Of a stretch of 64,000 bases of DNA, positions 48,672 through 56,331 are shown piece by piece. The stretch's first letter is position 1; the number at the start of each line of letters is the position of its first letter. The position numbers and the translations under genes were made by a program. The notes beneath the pieces are model-generated. The model worked only from the letters and a program-made list of their open reading frames with translations, was not told the origin of the DNA and did no database searches. This DNA comes from Prolixibacteraceae bacterium (GTDB lineage: Bacteria; Bacteroidota; Bacteroidia; Bacteroidales; Prolixibacteraceae): assembly GCA_019163175.1 (NCBI GenBank), contig JAFLKN010000001.1:62001-126000 (forward strand). The letters run 5' to 3'.

Positions 48672-50168
48672 ATGACTGAAAATATTTTAAAAGTATCGCC
48701 CTATAAATTAATAATTTATAATATCCGGTGTTTTGTTGTTGTCTTATTGATTCTTGTGACACAAATTAAAGTTGTTGCTCAAACCGAAGAATTTAGCAAA
48801 AACGACCTTGACGCCCTGAAAAACATACGCGATTACAACTCAGCTTTTTCCTATGTTCCATCAAAGTGGATTGATGATACAAAAGCAGGATCGTGGCTCG
48901 GAGTTACCTGGGATAATTCAGTTCCCAAAAGGGTCATAAAGCTTAATATAAAGTCATCTAGTCTTGATATTATTGATGTTGAAAAACTAGATAAACTTGA
49001 AGAACTCGATTGTAGTTCAAATAAGGTTAAATCGTTAAAATTAAATACATTAATAAATCTCACTTCACTTAATGTTGAGGGGAATAATTTACTCACTTCA
49101 TTAAATGTGGATTCATCAAAAAAATTGAAACAAATAAAATTTGGCCGGACAGCGATTGAAAATATTTCGATTAAGGATTTACCCCTTTTAGAAGGAATTG
49201 ATTGTAATCAAAGTCACCTGAAAACTGTTAAGTTTGAAAACCTGCCACTTCTAAGAGCCTTGATCTGTTCAGATAATGATATTGAAGTATTGGAATTAAG
49301 GAGCTTAACAAACCTGGTGGGTATTAACTGCAATGATAATTTAATCAAAAAATTGGATTTAACTGGATTGTCAAAACTTGAGGTATTGCAATGTATTAAT
49401 AACGAAATGGAAACTCTGACTTTTTCAGACAATATGAAGCTTTATTGGCTTGAATGCTACGACAATATGCTTGAATACTTAAATCTGAGCAATCTTTCTT
49501 CACTTCAAACAGTCAGATGTGAAGGCAATAAATTGAAACATATTGAAGTGAACGGATTAACTAATCTTAAAGAATTTGATTGTGCATCAAATTATTTGCC
49601 TTTTTCAGAACTCTATAAGGTTGTGGCTTTAAAAATTCAAGGACTAGATTACAACTATATTCCTCAGGGAAAAATAAATTTTAAGGAGGAAGTCGGATTA
49701 GGCCAATCAATTGATCTATCTACGGAAGCAAAAATTGGTGACAAGCCGACACGATTCAGATGGTATTTAAATTATAAGGAGATTATGGATGTGGACCAAA
49801 GTGGTAAATTTGCACCAAAGGAATTGGGGACATGCTATTGCTATATGACAAATAACTTATTCCCCGGATTGAATATTTATTCAAAAGATATACAGGTGAA
49901 AAATTTGACTGACATTAGTTCAAACTCTATCAATCCTCCCTATTTAGTTTATCCAAACCCTGCTAACGATCAGCTATTTATTGAAATATCAACCCCAATG
50001 AAAGATGCTTTTTGCCAGTTAATAACTACTGACGGAAAAAATATGGGTATCTACTTAATAGAAAATCCTAAACATACAATTGATATCGCAAACTTAAAAA
50101 GTGGAGTTTACATACTGAAAATCAGTAATGGGGGGAATTGCGTCGTTCAAAAAATACTTAGAAATTAG
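48672..50168 (+). CDS. Leucine-rich repeat protein with T9SS sorting tail
   Basis: A 498-residue secreted protein. The signal region is long (hydrophobic residues 18-36, cleavage near V-V-A-Q). Residues 75-325 hold about 11 leucine-rich repeats with the pattern L-x-x-L-x-C-x-x-N-x-I/L (for example L-E-E-L-D-C-S-S-N-K and L-E-V-L-Q-C-I-N-N-E), where Cys replaces the usual x. An Ig-like part follows. The tail from about residue 425 is L-V-Y-P-N-P-A-N-D-Q ... G-V-Y-I-L-K-I, a type A T9SS sorting domain. It is expected at the cell surface and likely mediates binding. It is 32 bp after the lipoprotein gene. Confidence 0.88.
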   Translation: MTENILKVSPYKLIIYNIRCFVVVLLILVTQIKVVAQTEEFSKNDLDALKNIRDYNSAFSYVPSKWIDDTKAGSWLGVTWDNSVPKRVIKLNIKSSSLDIIDVEKLDKLEELDCSSNKVKSLKLNTLINLTSLNVEGNNLLTSLNVDSSKKLKQIKFGRTAIENISIKDLPLLEGIDCNQSHLKTVKFENLPLLRALICSDNDIEVLELRSLTNLVGINCNDNLIKKLDLTGLSKLEVLQCINNEMETLTFSDNMKLYWLECYDNMLEYLNLSNLSSLQTVRCEGNKLKHIEVNGLTNLKEFDCASNYLPFSELYKVVALKIQGLDYNYIPQGKINFKEEVGLGQSIDLSTEAKIGDKPTRFRWYLNYKEIMDVDQSGKFAPKELGTCYCYMTNNLFPGLNIYSKDIQVKNLTDISSNSINPPYLVYPNPANDQLFIEISTPMKDAFCQLITTDGKNMGIYLIENPKHTIDIANLKSGVYILKISNGGNCVVQKILRN

Positions 50169-50327
50169 AGTAAAGATCTATTGCTAAGCATTAGAAATTT
50201 CTATCGCGTAATTTGGGATTAATCAGGTTTGGTTCAGAGCAGCTCGAAAACTGGGAATTGGTAACAGAATACCTCCAGCAAAAAGCGTCGAATAAACACT
50301 AAATCTGAGTTCAAAATTTTAAAATTT

Positions 50328-50531
50328 ATGCTCCGAAATTATCCACTTGAATTGCTCCTTTTTCTGGGGTTCATATTTCTTAACTTGAATTCACATAGTC
50401 AAAACGAAATCGATTGGGCGGTTGACCAACTCCTGTTATTGTCACCCGGAGAATATGAGGTGTTGCGTCGTTACGAAAAATTACCTCAGGAGTACACAGT
50501 TCAAACTGGAAGCATTTTGGGTAAAAATTAG
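50328..50531 (+). CDS. Short exported hypothetical protein
   Basis: A 67-residue product with a signal peptide (M-L-R-N-Y-P-L-E-L-L-L-F-L-G-F-I-F, cleavage near S-H-S-Q) and only about 43 mature residues (D-W-A-V-D-Q-L-L-L-L-S-P-G-E-Y-E-V-L). It may be a small secreted protein or the truncated start of a longer one; no continuation in another frame is clear. It lies 30 bp before another small gene. Function unknown. Confidence 0.5.
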   Translation: MLRNYPLELLLFLGFIFLNLNSHSQNEIDWAVDQLLLLSPGEYEVLRRYEKLPQEYTVQTGSILGKN

Positions 50532-50561
50532 TAAAGTCTCTTGTTTAAACCAATAATTACC

Positions 50562-50990
50562 ATGGAAAAGAACGATAATTTGTTACCAAAAGTAACTTTC
50601 ATGAGACAGAACAAAGATGATTCCTTTACAATAAATGGAAATATTTACAATGGGATCAAAGACTTGGCTTCTCCAAATACAATTTTGAAAGAGATGATAA
50701 ATACCAAATTCGATGTTTATCAGGATAAATTTGGCAATTTCATTTTACGCCGACTGGAATTGTATCCTTGTTTCGACAGTCACGATTATTTGCATGAAAA
50801 CCGATATTACAGGCAATATATGATCTGTAAAGAAATTGATGAAGTAAATGAAAAATACAACTTCATCATTAGTCATAAGGAAAGATTTAATAGTTGCGAG
50901 TATAATTCACCACTATTGGCTCCCTTGATCTATGCAGATGATGATCAACCAATCATCAAACTAATGATAAAAGATGAACCAAATTTGTAG
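50562..50990 (+). CDS. Hypothetical cytoplasmic protein
   Basis: A 142-residue protein from the ATG at 50562; the frame is open from a TTG at 50541. It has no signal or membrane segment. It contains a tyrosine/His-rich middle (F-D-S-H-D-Y-L-H-E-N-R-Y-Y-R-Q-Y near residue 77) and an acidic end (Y-A-D-D-D-Q-P-I-I-K). I recognise no family. It follows the short exported protein by 30 bp and is convergent with the caspase-like gene, with only 46 bp between stops. Confidence 0.55.
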   Translation: MEKNDNLLPKVTFMRQNKDDSFTINGNIYNGIKDLASPNTILKEMINTKFDVYQDKFGNFILRRLELYPCFDSHDYLHENRYYRQYMICKEIDEVNEKYNFIISHKERFNSCEYNSPLLAPLIYADDDQPIIKLMIKDEPNL

Positions 50991-51036
50991 ATGAGAATAT
51001 TCCGGGACTAGAGATATGATGTGTGATTGAAAAAAA

Positions 51037-51873
51037 TCATTTCATTAAATTATCAATCGTAAAATTTGGATTTGCAACATAGGCAATGTCATAATCTTTT
51101 GAGGTAGAAATTTTCTCAACCTTTTTAACACCATTTTCATAAGTGGTTCGCACAGTCTCCCCCCAATCAGCACTTGCAATACTAATTTGCTTACCTTTAT
51201 CAAATTGGTATTCTTTTGATAATTCAATTTTAGTCCAAGTTTTTGTTGATTTATCAAAACTTTCTTTGACGGTTCTACCTGAAAAAAATTCAGTTAAAAA
51301 TAAGAGACAACCATCTGTTATATTATTTGCATAATAGCACGATGCACCAATCTCGAAGAAAGGCTGAGAATAGTCAGTAACTCGTTTTGTCGCCTCAATT
51401 ATACCTATATCTCCATTATCTGAAGCCGATGACCCAGCTCCTCCACAAACAGATTTAAAAACAATCATTGCATTTTTTTTCAGCTTAAGTCCTTCTATAA
51501 TTTCTTTACTTGTAACCATCGATTTAAGACATAAGCCACCAAATTTCCCCCTTTCTCCCATTTTACCGCCGTGTCCATCATAGACAAAAAAGTTGGCTTC
51601 TTTAGATGCTATTTTAATCTTTTCCCAATCTGTATCGTTGTCGTAAAAGCATTTTACTCTCACTCCTTTAGTTTTGAATAATTCTGCAATTTTATTCATT
51701 GATTCTATTGCAGAAATTGTCCCTTCTTCCTGAGGGCCAACAATAAGAACAGCTTTAAGTAGAGAAAATACCTTTTTATCTACAATTTTGTTAGGTTCAG
51801 GTGATATTGATGTGTTTTCATATTTATTGAATCCCATCAATAAAAATATTGAAGTAATGATTATAAATTTCAT
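51037..51873 (-). CDS. Exported caspase-like (clan CD) protein
   Basis: A 278-residue protein with an N-terminal hydrophobic signal (residues 1-15; no lipobox Cys). The core has the two clan-CD marks in the right order and spacing: N-F-F-V-Y-D-G-H101-G102-G on the strand before the His, and A-M-I-V-F-K-S-V-C143-G-G-A-G at the catalytic Cys. V-L-I-V-G-P near residue 42 is the first strand. The family of best fit is the caspase/gingipain (C14/C25) fold, but substrate pockets cannot be read. It may be a protease acting in the periplasm or outside, or a degenerate member. It is leftward, next to a decayed transposase. Confidence 0.68.
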   Translation of the reverse strand: MKFIIITSIFLLMGFNKYENTSISPEPNKIVDKKVFSLLKAVLIVGPQEEGTISAIESMNKIAELFKTKGVRVKCFYDNDTDWEKIKIASKEANFFVYDGHGGKMGERGKFGGLCLKSMVTSKEIIEGLKLKKNAMIVFKSVCGGAGSSASDNGDIGIIEATKRVTDYSQPFFEIGASCYYANNITDGCLLFLTEFFSGRTVKESFDKSTKTWTKIELSKEYQFDKGKQISIASADWGETVRTTYENGVKKVEKISTSKDYDIAYVANPNFTIDNLMK

Positions 51874-52139
51874 CAGTTTGTACTTTTCTTTTAAATTGCA
51901 GTATGACCTAATTTATTAGTAAATATGTTGTTTGCTTATCTTTAAGTCGTTACACAAAAATATAAGGCAAAAAAAACTATCACTTTTAGAATGAAAAATA
52001 CAAAGAAAAAAAATCATAGCCAAACGATGATTGTTAGGGCTTCATTTGCAGGAACTAATATAATCAAGTTCTATAGGCTTAATACGGTTGCCCAATACAT
52101 GAATAAACAAAGTATTGTACACATGATTAGTTCTCCATT

Positions 52140-52490
52140 TCCTGCAGTGAGAACAACGCCACCAAGTTCAGTGTCAATTAGGTTTTGCTGGCAATCATCC
52201 TATCCTCAATAAGTGGAATCAAACGGATATGTTATAATGCTACTTTTAGTGGTGGCGGGTTGATCAAGATGTTGTTAAAATTGGATAAAGCAACAAGCCA
52301 GAACGCGATATCCAAAACAATAAAAGACAATGGACAAAGCTATGCATGGATTCTTCAAGTGTTGTTACTGTCAAAGAACACCGGGTCGTTGCACAAAAGA
52401 GGACTGAAAAGCATCACCTTGGATTCTGATTCGACAGTTAAATAGGTCTGCGGCCAAAAAGAAGGTGCCGCCAAGAGGGTTTAACTGTTA
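52140..52490 (+). pseudogene. Decayed IS1380-like transposase fragment
   Basis: A broken reading frame whose translation (V-L-L-A-I-I-L-S-S-I-S-G-I-K-R-I ... L-K-S-I-T-L-D-S-D-S-T-V) matches IS1380-family transposases, with the first DDE aspartate in the D-S-D-S-T-V motif. An in-frame TAG lies upstream of this (near 52179) and another just after it (52443). After the second stop the text resumes V-C-G-Q-K-E-G-A-A-K-R before a frameshift. Neither the rest of the gene nor terminal inverted repeats were found, so it is a relict. Upstream 51874-52139 shows no gene and may be more of the same element. Confidence 0.7.
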
Positions 52491-52529
52491 TGAACTAGCA
52501 CTTTAATTCAAGTAATTAACCTTCAGTAT

Positions 52530-52564
52530 AAATCCCGGTTGCTCCAAAACATCCGGGATTTTTT
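52530..52564 (+). terminator. Terminator after the transposase remnant
   Basis: AATCCCGG (52531-52538) pairs with CCGGGATT (52553-52560), followed by TTTTTT. It insulates the sigma-factor operon that begins 64 bp later. Confidence 0.85.
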
Positions 52565-52627
52565 ATTCATTTGAAAAAATCCGAAATTGGTGCAACATTT
52601 CCTTTTGAAAAGTTGTCAAACCAGCAT

Positions 52628-53209
52628 ATGAACGATTCTGAATTAATAAGCCAGATTTTGAACGGGAATATGAATGCCTTCACGTTTTTGGTCAATCGGT
52701 ACCAAAAGCTGGTTATTCATATTACCGGTCGGTTAATTCAGCGTCAGGATGAGTTGGAAGATGTTTGTCAGGAGGTATTTCTGAAGGTGTATCAGAACCT
52801 TGGAAAATACCGCAACGAGTGTAAATTATCAACATGGATTGCAACCATTGCCTACAACACAAGCATTAATTATTTGCGGAAATTTAAAAAGGTTGATGAG
52901 GTTAATCCGGATGATTCGGCAGCATTGCGAAACCTGACTGAATACAAGTCGGATGATTTTGAAAAGGAAGATTTGCATCGTTACATGAGAGAACAAATTG
53001 AAAATCTGCCTGTTCAGTATCGAACTGTATTGACCTTGTTTCATCTGGATGAGTTTTCCTATCAGGAGATTGAGCAGATTACCGGAATGCCCGAAGGAAC
53101 GATAAAAAGTTACCTATTCAGGGCAAAAGCTATTTTAAAGGAAAAACTTAAGTTTGTAGTTGACGAAAACAGTTTAAAATTAGTGAAGGAGATAAGCAAT
53201 GAGAAGTGA
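52628..53209 (+). CDS. ECF-type RNA polymerase sigma factor
   Basis: A 193-residue sigma-70 family protein. The ATG at 52628 (M-N-D-S-E-L-I-S-Q-I-L) was preferred to the TTG at 52571. Region 2 is seen at residues 20-90 (D-V-C-Q-E-V-F-L-K-V-Y near residue 50, K-Y-R-N-E-C-K-L-S-T-W-I-A-T-I-A-Y-N near 60-80). Region 4 is at residues 125-175 (L-P-V-Q-Y-R-T-V, G-M-P-E-G-T-I-K-S-Y-L). No region 1 or 3 is present, so it is an ECF type. It overlaps the next gene by 11 bp; that gene encodes a membrane protein which may be its anti-sigma partner. Target promoters are unknown. Confidence 0.93.
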   Translation: MNDSELISQILNGNMNAFTFLVNRYQKLVIHITGRLIQRQDELEDVCQEVFLKVYQNLGKYRNECKLSTWIATIAYNTSINYLRKFKKVDEVNPDDSAALRNLTEYKSDDFEKEDLHRYMREQIENLPVQYRTVLTLFHLDEFSYQEIEQITGMPEGTIKSYLFRAKAILKEKLKFVVDENSLKLVKEISNEK

Positions 53210-53546
53210 AGAACTGGATCAGATTATTGAAAAATCGGTGAGGACAGAGCCTCATTTTTTTTTACCTGCAGATTTCGCTCAGAAGGTGGTATTTCATGCA
53301 GTTCGTCGCGAACAATGGAAAACCGATCTACACGAATACCTCTATTTGACTGGGGTTTTGTTAGGATTGCTTGCTGTGGTTTCCGGATTTTATTATTTTA
53401 TCGACAAGGAGTTTGTTTTGAAGGCCATCACTTTTTTAACTGAAAATATGATTCCGGTAATTCTTACCGTATTTCTTCTGAATTTCATCTTTTTTGCCGA
53501 CAAAGTACTTTTGCGGCTTCTTTTCAGCAGATGGAGCCGGACATAA
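53199..53546 (+). CDS. Small membrane protein, possible anti-sigma factor
   Basis: A 115-residue protein overlapping the sigma-factor gene by 11 bp. The N-terminal 45 residues are soluble and helical (L-D-Q-I-I-E-K-S-V, then F-A-Q-K-V-V-F-H-A-V). Two membrane segments follow: about residues 47-68 (Y-L-T-G-V-L-L-G-L-L-A-V-V) and 85-107 (M-I-P-V-I-L-T-V-F-L-L-N-F). The coupling and topology fit a short anti-sigma factor that holds the ECF sigma at the membrane. It lacks the zinc H-x3-C-x2-C motif, so the role is inferred from position only. Confidence 0.72.
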   Translation: MRSEELDQIIEKSVRTEPHFFLPADFAQKVVFHAVRREQWKTDLHEYLYLTGVLLGLLAVVSGFYYFIDKEFVLKAITFLTENMIPVILTVFLLNFIFFADKVLLRLLFSRWSRT

Positions 53547-53613
53547 AATAAAATAAAATCTTCAGTTTTAGAACAACTTGGAACCTGAAACTTGAAACTT
53601 TGAACTTTGTCGT

Positions 53614-54561
53614 TTATCCTTTTCTTGGCTTCTTGTTACGGAGGTAAATGATTTGACCGGCTACCGGAACATCACCGTCTTTCATCCGGTTTCGCTTAAG
53701 CAACGGTTTCATTCTCAGGGCATATCTTTGTGCAATGTAGTGCATGGTATCGCCATCTTCAGCAACATGTTGAAGGTTCTTTCGGTGGCTCTTTTTAAAT
53801 TTCGATTCGATGTACACAATTTCATTTAACTGAGGCTGTTTCCCCTTCCAGAAATCGTTATACGTATATATTTGCCAGATTTTTAATCCCAAATCTTTGG
53901 CGATATTTTCATAGGTGTCGCCTTCAGCAACAACAATAGTGCGTAAACCATTCCGCAGCTCAACTTTATGCATGGCATTGGTTTTACCCAAAGCCGATGG
54001 ATTGAGTTTAATCTTAGCAGGCTCCTGCTTAATCGAAGCCATCTGCCGGTTATCCACATATTCATCGTAAAGGTTGAGCTTGAAGTCCTCAATGATCTTA
54101 ATCAGTCGTTGGGCATAAGTTGGATCGGTAGCATAACCCGCTTTTTTCAGTCCATGAGCCCAGGCTACATAGTCTTTCGGATCGAGTTGAAACAAGAAGC
54201 TATACCTGCTACCAGTCATCAGAAAGTTGGTATGATCAATATAGGAAGCTTCAGCATGAGCATATTTCCGGAAGCATTCGCCTTTGGCATCATCGTCATG
54301 GTAGATTTTCTTTCCTTTCCATTCGACTTTGCATTTAATTCCGAAATGGTTATTCCCCTCAGTTGCCAAGCGGCTGTTGCCATTTTGTGATTCCCAACAG
54401 CCTTGGGCCAGTGTTATACTGGCCGGAATTCCACTTCGCTCCATTTCCGAAATGGCCAGTTTAAAGAACTTTTGGATGTATTCTTCCCTTGACTGCTGCT
54501 TTTGAGCAAGGCCCGAGAAAACGAATAATAGTGTAAGATTGAGTAAAATATATCTGAGCAT
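53614..54561 (-). CDS. Exported glucosaminidase with two LysM domains
   Basis: A 315-residue secreted cell-wall hydrolase. The ATG at 54561 (M-L-R-Y-I-L-L-N-L-T) gives a signal peptide cut near S-G-L-A; the frame is open to a TTG at 54570. Residues 25-165 are the glucosaminidase domain with I-T-L-A-Q-G-C-W-E-S (catalytic Glu) and H-F-G-I-K-C. Residues about 205-255 and 262-310 are LysM units (V-V-A-E-G-D-T-Y-E-N-I-A and V-A-E-D-G-D-T-M-H-Y-I-A) that bind peptidoglycan. It should cleave beta-N-acetylglucosaminyl bonds during growth or division. It is a single leftward gene. Confidence 0.92.
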   Translation of the reverse strand: MLRYILLNLTLLFVFSGLAQKQQSREEYIQKFFKLAISEMERSGIPASITLAQGCWESQNGNSRLATEGNNHFGIKCKVEWKGKKIYHDDDAKGECFRKYAHAEASYIDHTNFLMTGSRYSFLFQLDPKDYVAWAHGLKKAGYATDPTYAQRLIKIIEDFKLNLYDEYVDNRQMASIKQEPAKIKLNPSALGKTNAMHKVELRNGLRTIVVAEGDTYENIAKDLGLKIWQIYTYNDFWKGKQPQLNEIVYIESKFKKSHRKNLQHVAEDGDTMHYIAQRYALRMKPLLKRNRMKDGDVPVAGQIIYLRNKKPRKG

Positions 54562-54662
54562 AAGGATCAATTGGTGTGTTTCGCAAAAATAAGAAAATGT
54601 TGCAAGCTAGGATCATTGGCAAATAACAAGTATTAACGTACATTTGGGCAAAACGTTCATAC

Positions 54663-55142
54663 ATGAAAACGACAGAAATCAGAATTATAGTACTCGAATA
54701 TCAAAACATTTCTGAGCTTCCTGAAAATGACCAGTTCTTACTCGCTGAAGCCAGAAAAATTACCTCAATGGCTTATGCTCCCTATTCAGGATTTCATGTT
54801 GGTGCCGCAGTTCTTTTGGGCAATGGAACTGTTGTAACCGGAAATAACCAGGAGAATTCAGCCTATCCTTCAGGCTTGTGTGCCGAGCGCGTTGCCTTGT
54901 TTTATGCCAATGCCAATTATCCCGATTCAGAAGTTAAGACGATAGCAATTTCGGCAGCTAAAGACGGAGTTTTGGTTAAAGAACCGGTAAAACCCTGTGG
55001 CGGATGTCGTCAGGTGTTAGCCGAAGTTGAGGTGAGGTTTGAAACGCCTATTCGAATTATTCTGGATGGTCAGAATTCGATTATTGTATTGAATGGTGTT
55101 GAAAGCCTTCTTCCATTGAGTTTCTCGAAAAAAGATTTATAA
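54663..55142 (+). CDS. cdd: Cytidine deaminase
   Basis: A 159-residue homotetrameric-type cytidine deaminase. The zinc site is seen in S-G-L-C-A-E-R-V-A (Cys and catalytic Glu near residues 73-76) and P-C-G-G-C-R-Q-V-L (two Cys near residues 107-110), with the substrate loop Y-S-G-F-H-V-G-A near residue 41 and N-N-Q-E-N-S-A-Y near residue 63. It deaminates cytidine and deoxycytidine in pyrimidine salvage. It starts 101 bp from the divergent glucosaminidase gene and is convergent with hsp20. Confidence 0.96.
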   Translation: MKTTEIRIIVLEYQNISELPENDQFLLAEARKITSMAYAPYSGFHVGAAVLLGNGTVVTGNNQENSAYPSGLCAERVALFYANANYPDSEVKTIAISAAKDGVLVKEPVKPCGGCRQVLAEVEVRFETPIRIILDGQNSIIVLNGVESLLPLSFSKKDL

Positions 55143-55173
55143 AAAAGGGATTGCACCCTAAGGTACAATCCCT
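55141..55173 (-). terminator. Terminator of the hsp20 gene
   Basis: AGGGATTG (55146-55153) pairs with CAATCCCT (55166-55173); the T-run is on the minus strand (55141-55146), so it serves the leftward hsp20 gene, beginning 27 bp after its stop and touching the end of cdd. Confidence 0.82.
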
Positions 55174-55199
55174 AAACAAAGCCTAAGCCAGATTAAAGC

Positions 55200-55631
55200 T
55201 TATTGAATTTCGATCTGTCGAACAGAGCTATCTTTTTGCTCTGTTTTTTTCGGAAGTTCGATGGTCAAAACGCCATTTTTGTGAGTGGCGTTAATAGCTG
55301 CTAAATCGATATCCTTTGGCAGTGCAAACGAACGCTGGAACGAAGAATATCTGAACTCCGAACGAACCACTTTACCTTTTTCCTTTTCTTCTTTTTTGTC
55401 TTTCTTTTCCGAATAAACCAACAGGTAATCGTTTTTCAGATCAATTTTGAAATCGTCTTTTTCGAGGCCCGGAGCTGCAATTTCTATTTCAAACTTTTCG
55501 TTGTTCTCATAAATATTTACAGCCGGAGTCGATTTCCATGCTCCTTCTTCGATGTAATTTGGAAGTAAATTTCCATTGAAAAATTCATCAAATAATCCGG
55601 GCAAACTTCTGGTTTTAAATACTGGTAACAT
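55200..55631 (-). CDS. Hsp20 / alpha-crystallin small heat-shock protein
   Basis: A 143-residue chaperone. The alpha-crystallin domain covers about residues 35-135: P-A-V-N-I-Y-E-N-N-E-K-F, I-E-I-A-A-P-G-L-E-K-D-D-F near residue 52, F-R-Y-S-S-F-Q-R-S-F-A-L-P near residue 96, and A-T-H-K-N-G-V-L-T-I-E-L-P-K near residue 116. It has the short Lys/Glu-rich loop K-K-D-K-K-E-E-K. It holds unfolded proteins in the cytoplasm. Its start is preceded by a perfect GGAGG, rare for this phylum, suggesting efficient translation. No heat-shock element such as CIRCE was found upstream. Confidence 0.95.
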   Translation of the reverse strand: MLPVFKTRSLPGLFDEFFNGNLLPNYIEEGAWKSTPAVNIYENNEKFEIEIAAPGLEKDDFKIDLKNDYLLVYSEKKDKKEEKEKGKVVRSEFRYSSFQRSFALPKDIDLAAINATHKNGVLTIELPKKTEQKDSSVRQIEIQ

Positions 55632-55639
55632 TGTTTAAT

Positions 55640-55644
55640 CCTCC
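55640..55644 (-). promoter_or_regulatory. Strong Shine-Dalgarno of hsp20
   Basis: Minus-strand GGAGG, 8 nt before the ATG at 55631. Most genes here lack such a site, so it stands out. Confidence 0.6.
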
Positions 55645-55895
55645 ATTTTTTAGTTATACTTTATTTTTATTAATTGTTTTCGTAGTACTTTATTTCAAAC
55701 CAGATGCCAATGCGCATCTATTTGATTAGTAGTGTCATAAAGTCATTTTTGGTGTCAATTTTTCCGTCTTGAAAATATTATGGATGACAATATTTCCGGA
55801 AAAGGAGAAATCAGAGTTTTAAGGTGGTCTTTGGTCAAAGACAAACATTAAGAAAAGGACTAAAAAGCTTTATAAATATCCTTTTTAATACACAA

Positions 55896-56083
55896 TACCC
55901 TGAAGGGGTAAAATTTGAATAACCGTGCGTGAAACGCACGGAAAGCATGAGACAACAATCTCAACCCCGAAGTGGGTTGAATATCAAGAGGATCAAATTC
56001 AGCCCACTTCGGGGCTGCTGTTTGTGTTATGTAATATACCCCGCACTTCGTACGGGGTTATTCTTATTTTGTCCCTTCGGGAC
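55896..56083. repeat. Cluster of five intergenic hairpins
   Basis: Five palindromes in under 200 bp: TACCC-TGAAG-GGGTA (55896-55910), CCGTGCGT-GAA-ACGCACGG (55923-55941), a long one with arms from CCCCGAAGTGGG (55965) to CCCACTTCGGGG (ending 56014), CCCCG-CACTTCGTA-CGGGG (56039-56056 region) and GTCCC-TTCG-GGAC (56071-56083). Similar C/G-block texts are scattered through Bacteroidota genomes. The rest of 55632-55895 holds nothing recognisable. Confidence 0.6.
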
Positions 56084-56162
56084 AACGACTAGGCACCCAA
56101 GCCGAAATTCTTAGGCCACTTTTTTACAAAAAAAAAAAATGGATTTCGTTTGCTAAAAATCA

Positions 56163-56170
56163 TACATTTG
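56163..56170 (+). promoter_or_regulatory. Probable -7 box of the TPP-controlled receptor gene
   Basis: TACATTTG fits TAnnTTTG and lies 14 bp before the riboswitch. A second TTTG at 56149 is too close to be the -33 element. Confidence 0.5.
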
Positions 56171-56183
56171 CAACATCAATTTA

Positions 56184-56279
56184 CGCAATGGGGTGCCTAC
56201 CTGGCGAAAGTCGGGGTAATTACAGGCTGAGATCACACCCACCGAACCTGATACGGGTAATGCCGGCGAAGGGATGGCG
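56184..56279 (+). ncRNA. TPP (thiamin pyrophosphate) riboswitch
   Basis: The THI-element core is complete: GGGGTGCC (56190-56197), then CTGAGATCACACCC and GAACCTGATACGGGTAATG followed by CCGGCGAAGGGA, with closing stem CGCAAT (56184-56189) / ATGGCG (56274-56279). It precedes the TonB-dependent receptor gene by 52 bp. A short stem TGGTTA (56301-56306) / TAACCA (56312-56317) just before the ATG may be part of the expression platform that hides the start when TPP is bound. The gene should be made only when thiamin is scarce. Confidence 0.96.
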
Positions 56280-56331
56280 AAAGGGAATTACTTGCCTCAT
56301 TGGTTATTTATTAACCATTTAAAAGACAAAA

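Noticed and set aside
50215-50300. Possible gene remnants in two frames (E-Q-L-E-N-W-E-L-V-T-E-Y-L and A-A-R-K-L-G-I-G-N-R-I)
   Set aside because: Two frames compete and neither reaches a recognisable family.
55929-56114. Small open frame in the hairpin cluster
   Set aside because: It is an artefact of palindromic repeats, with no start signal or similarity.
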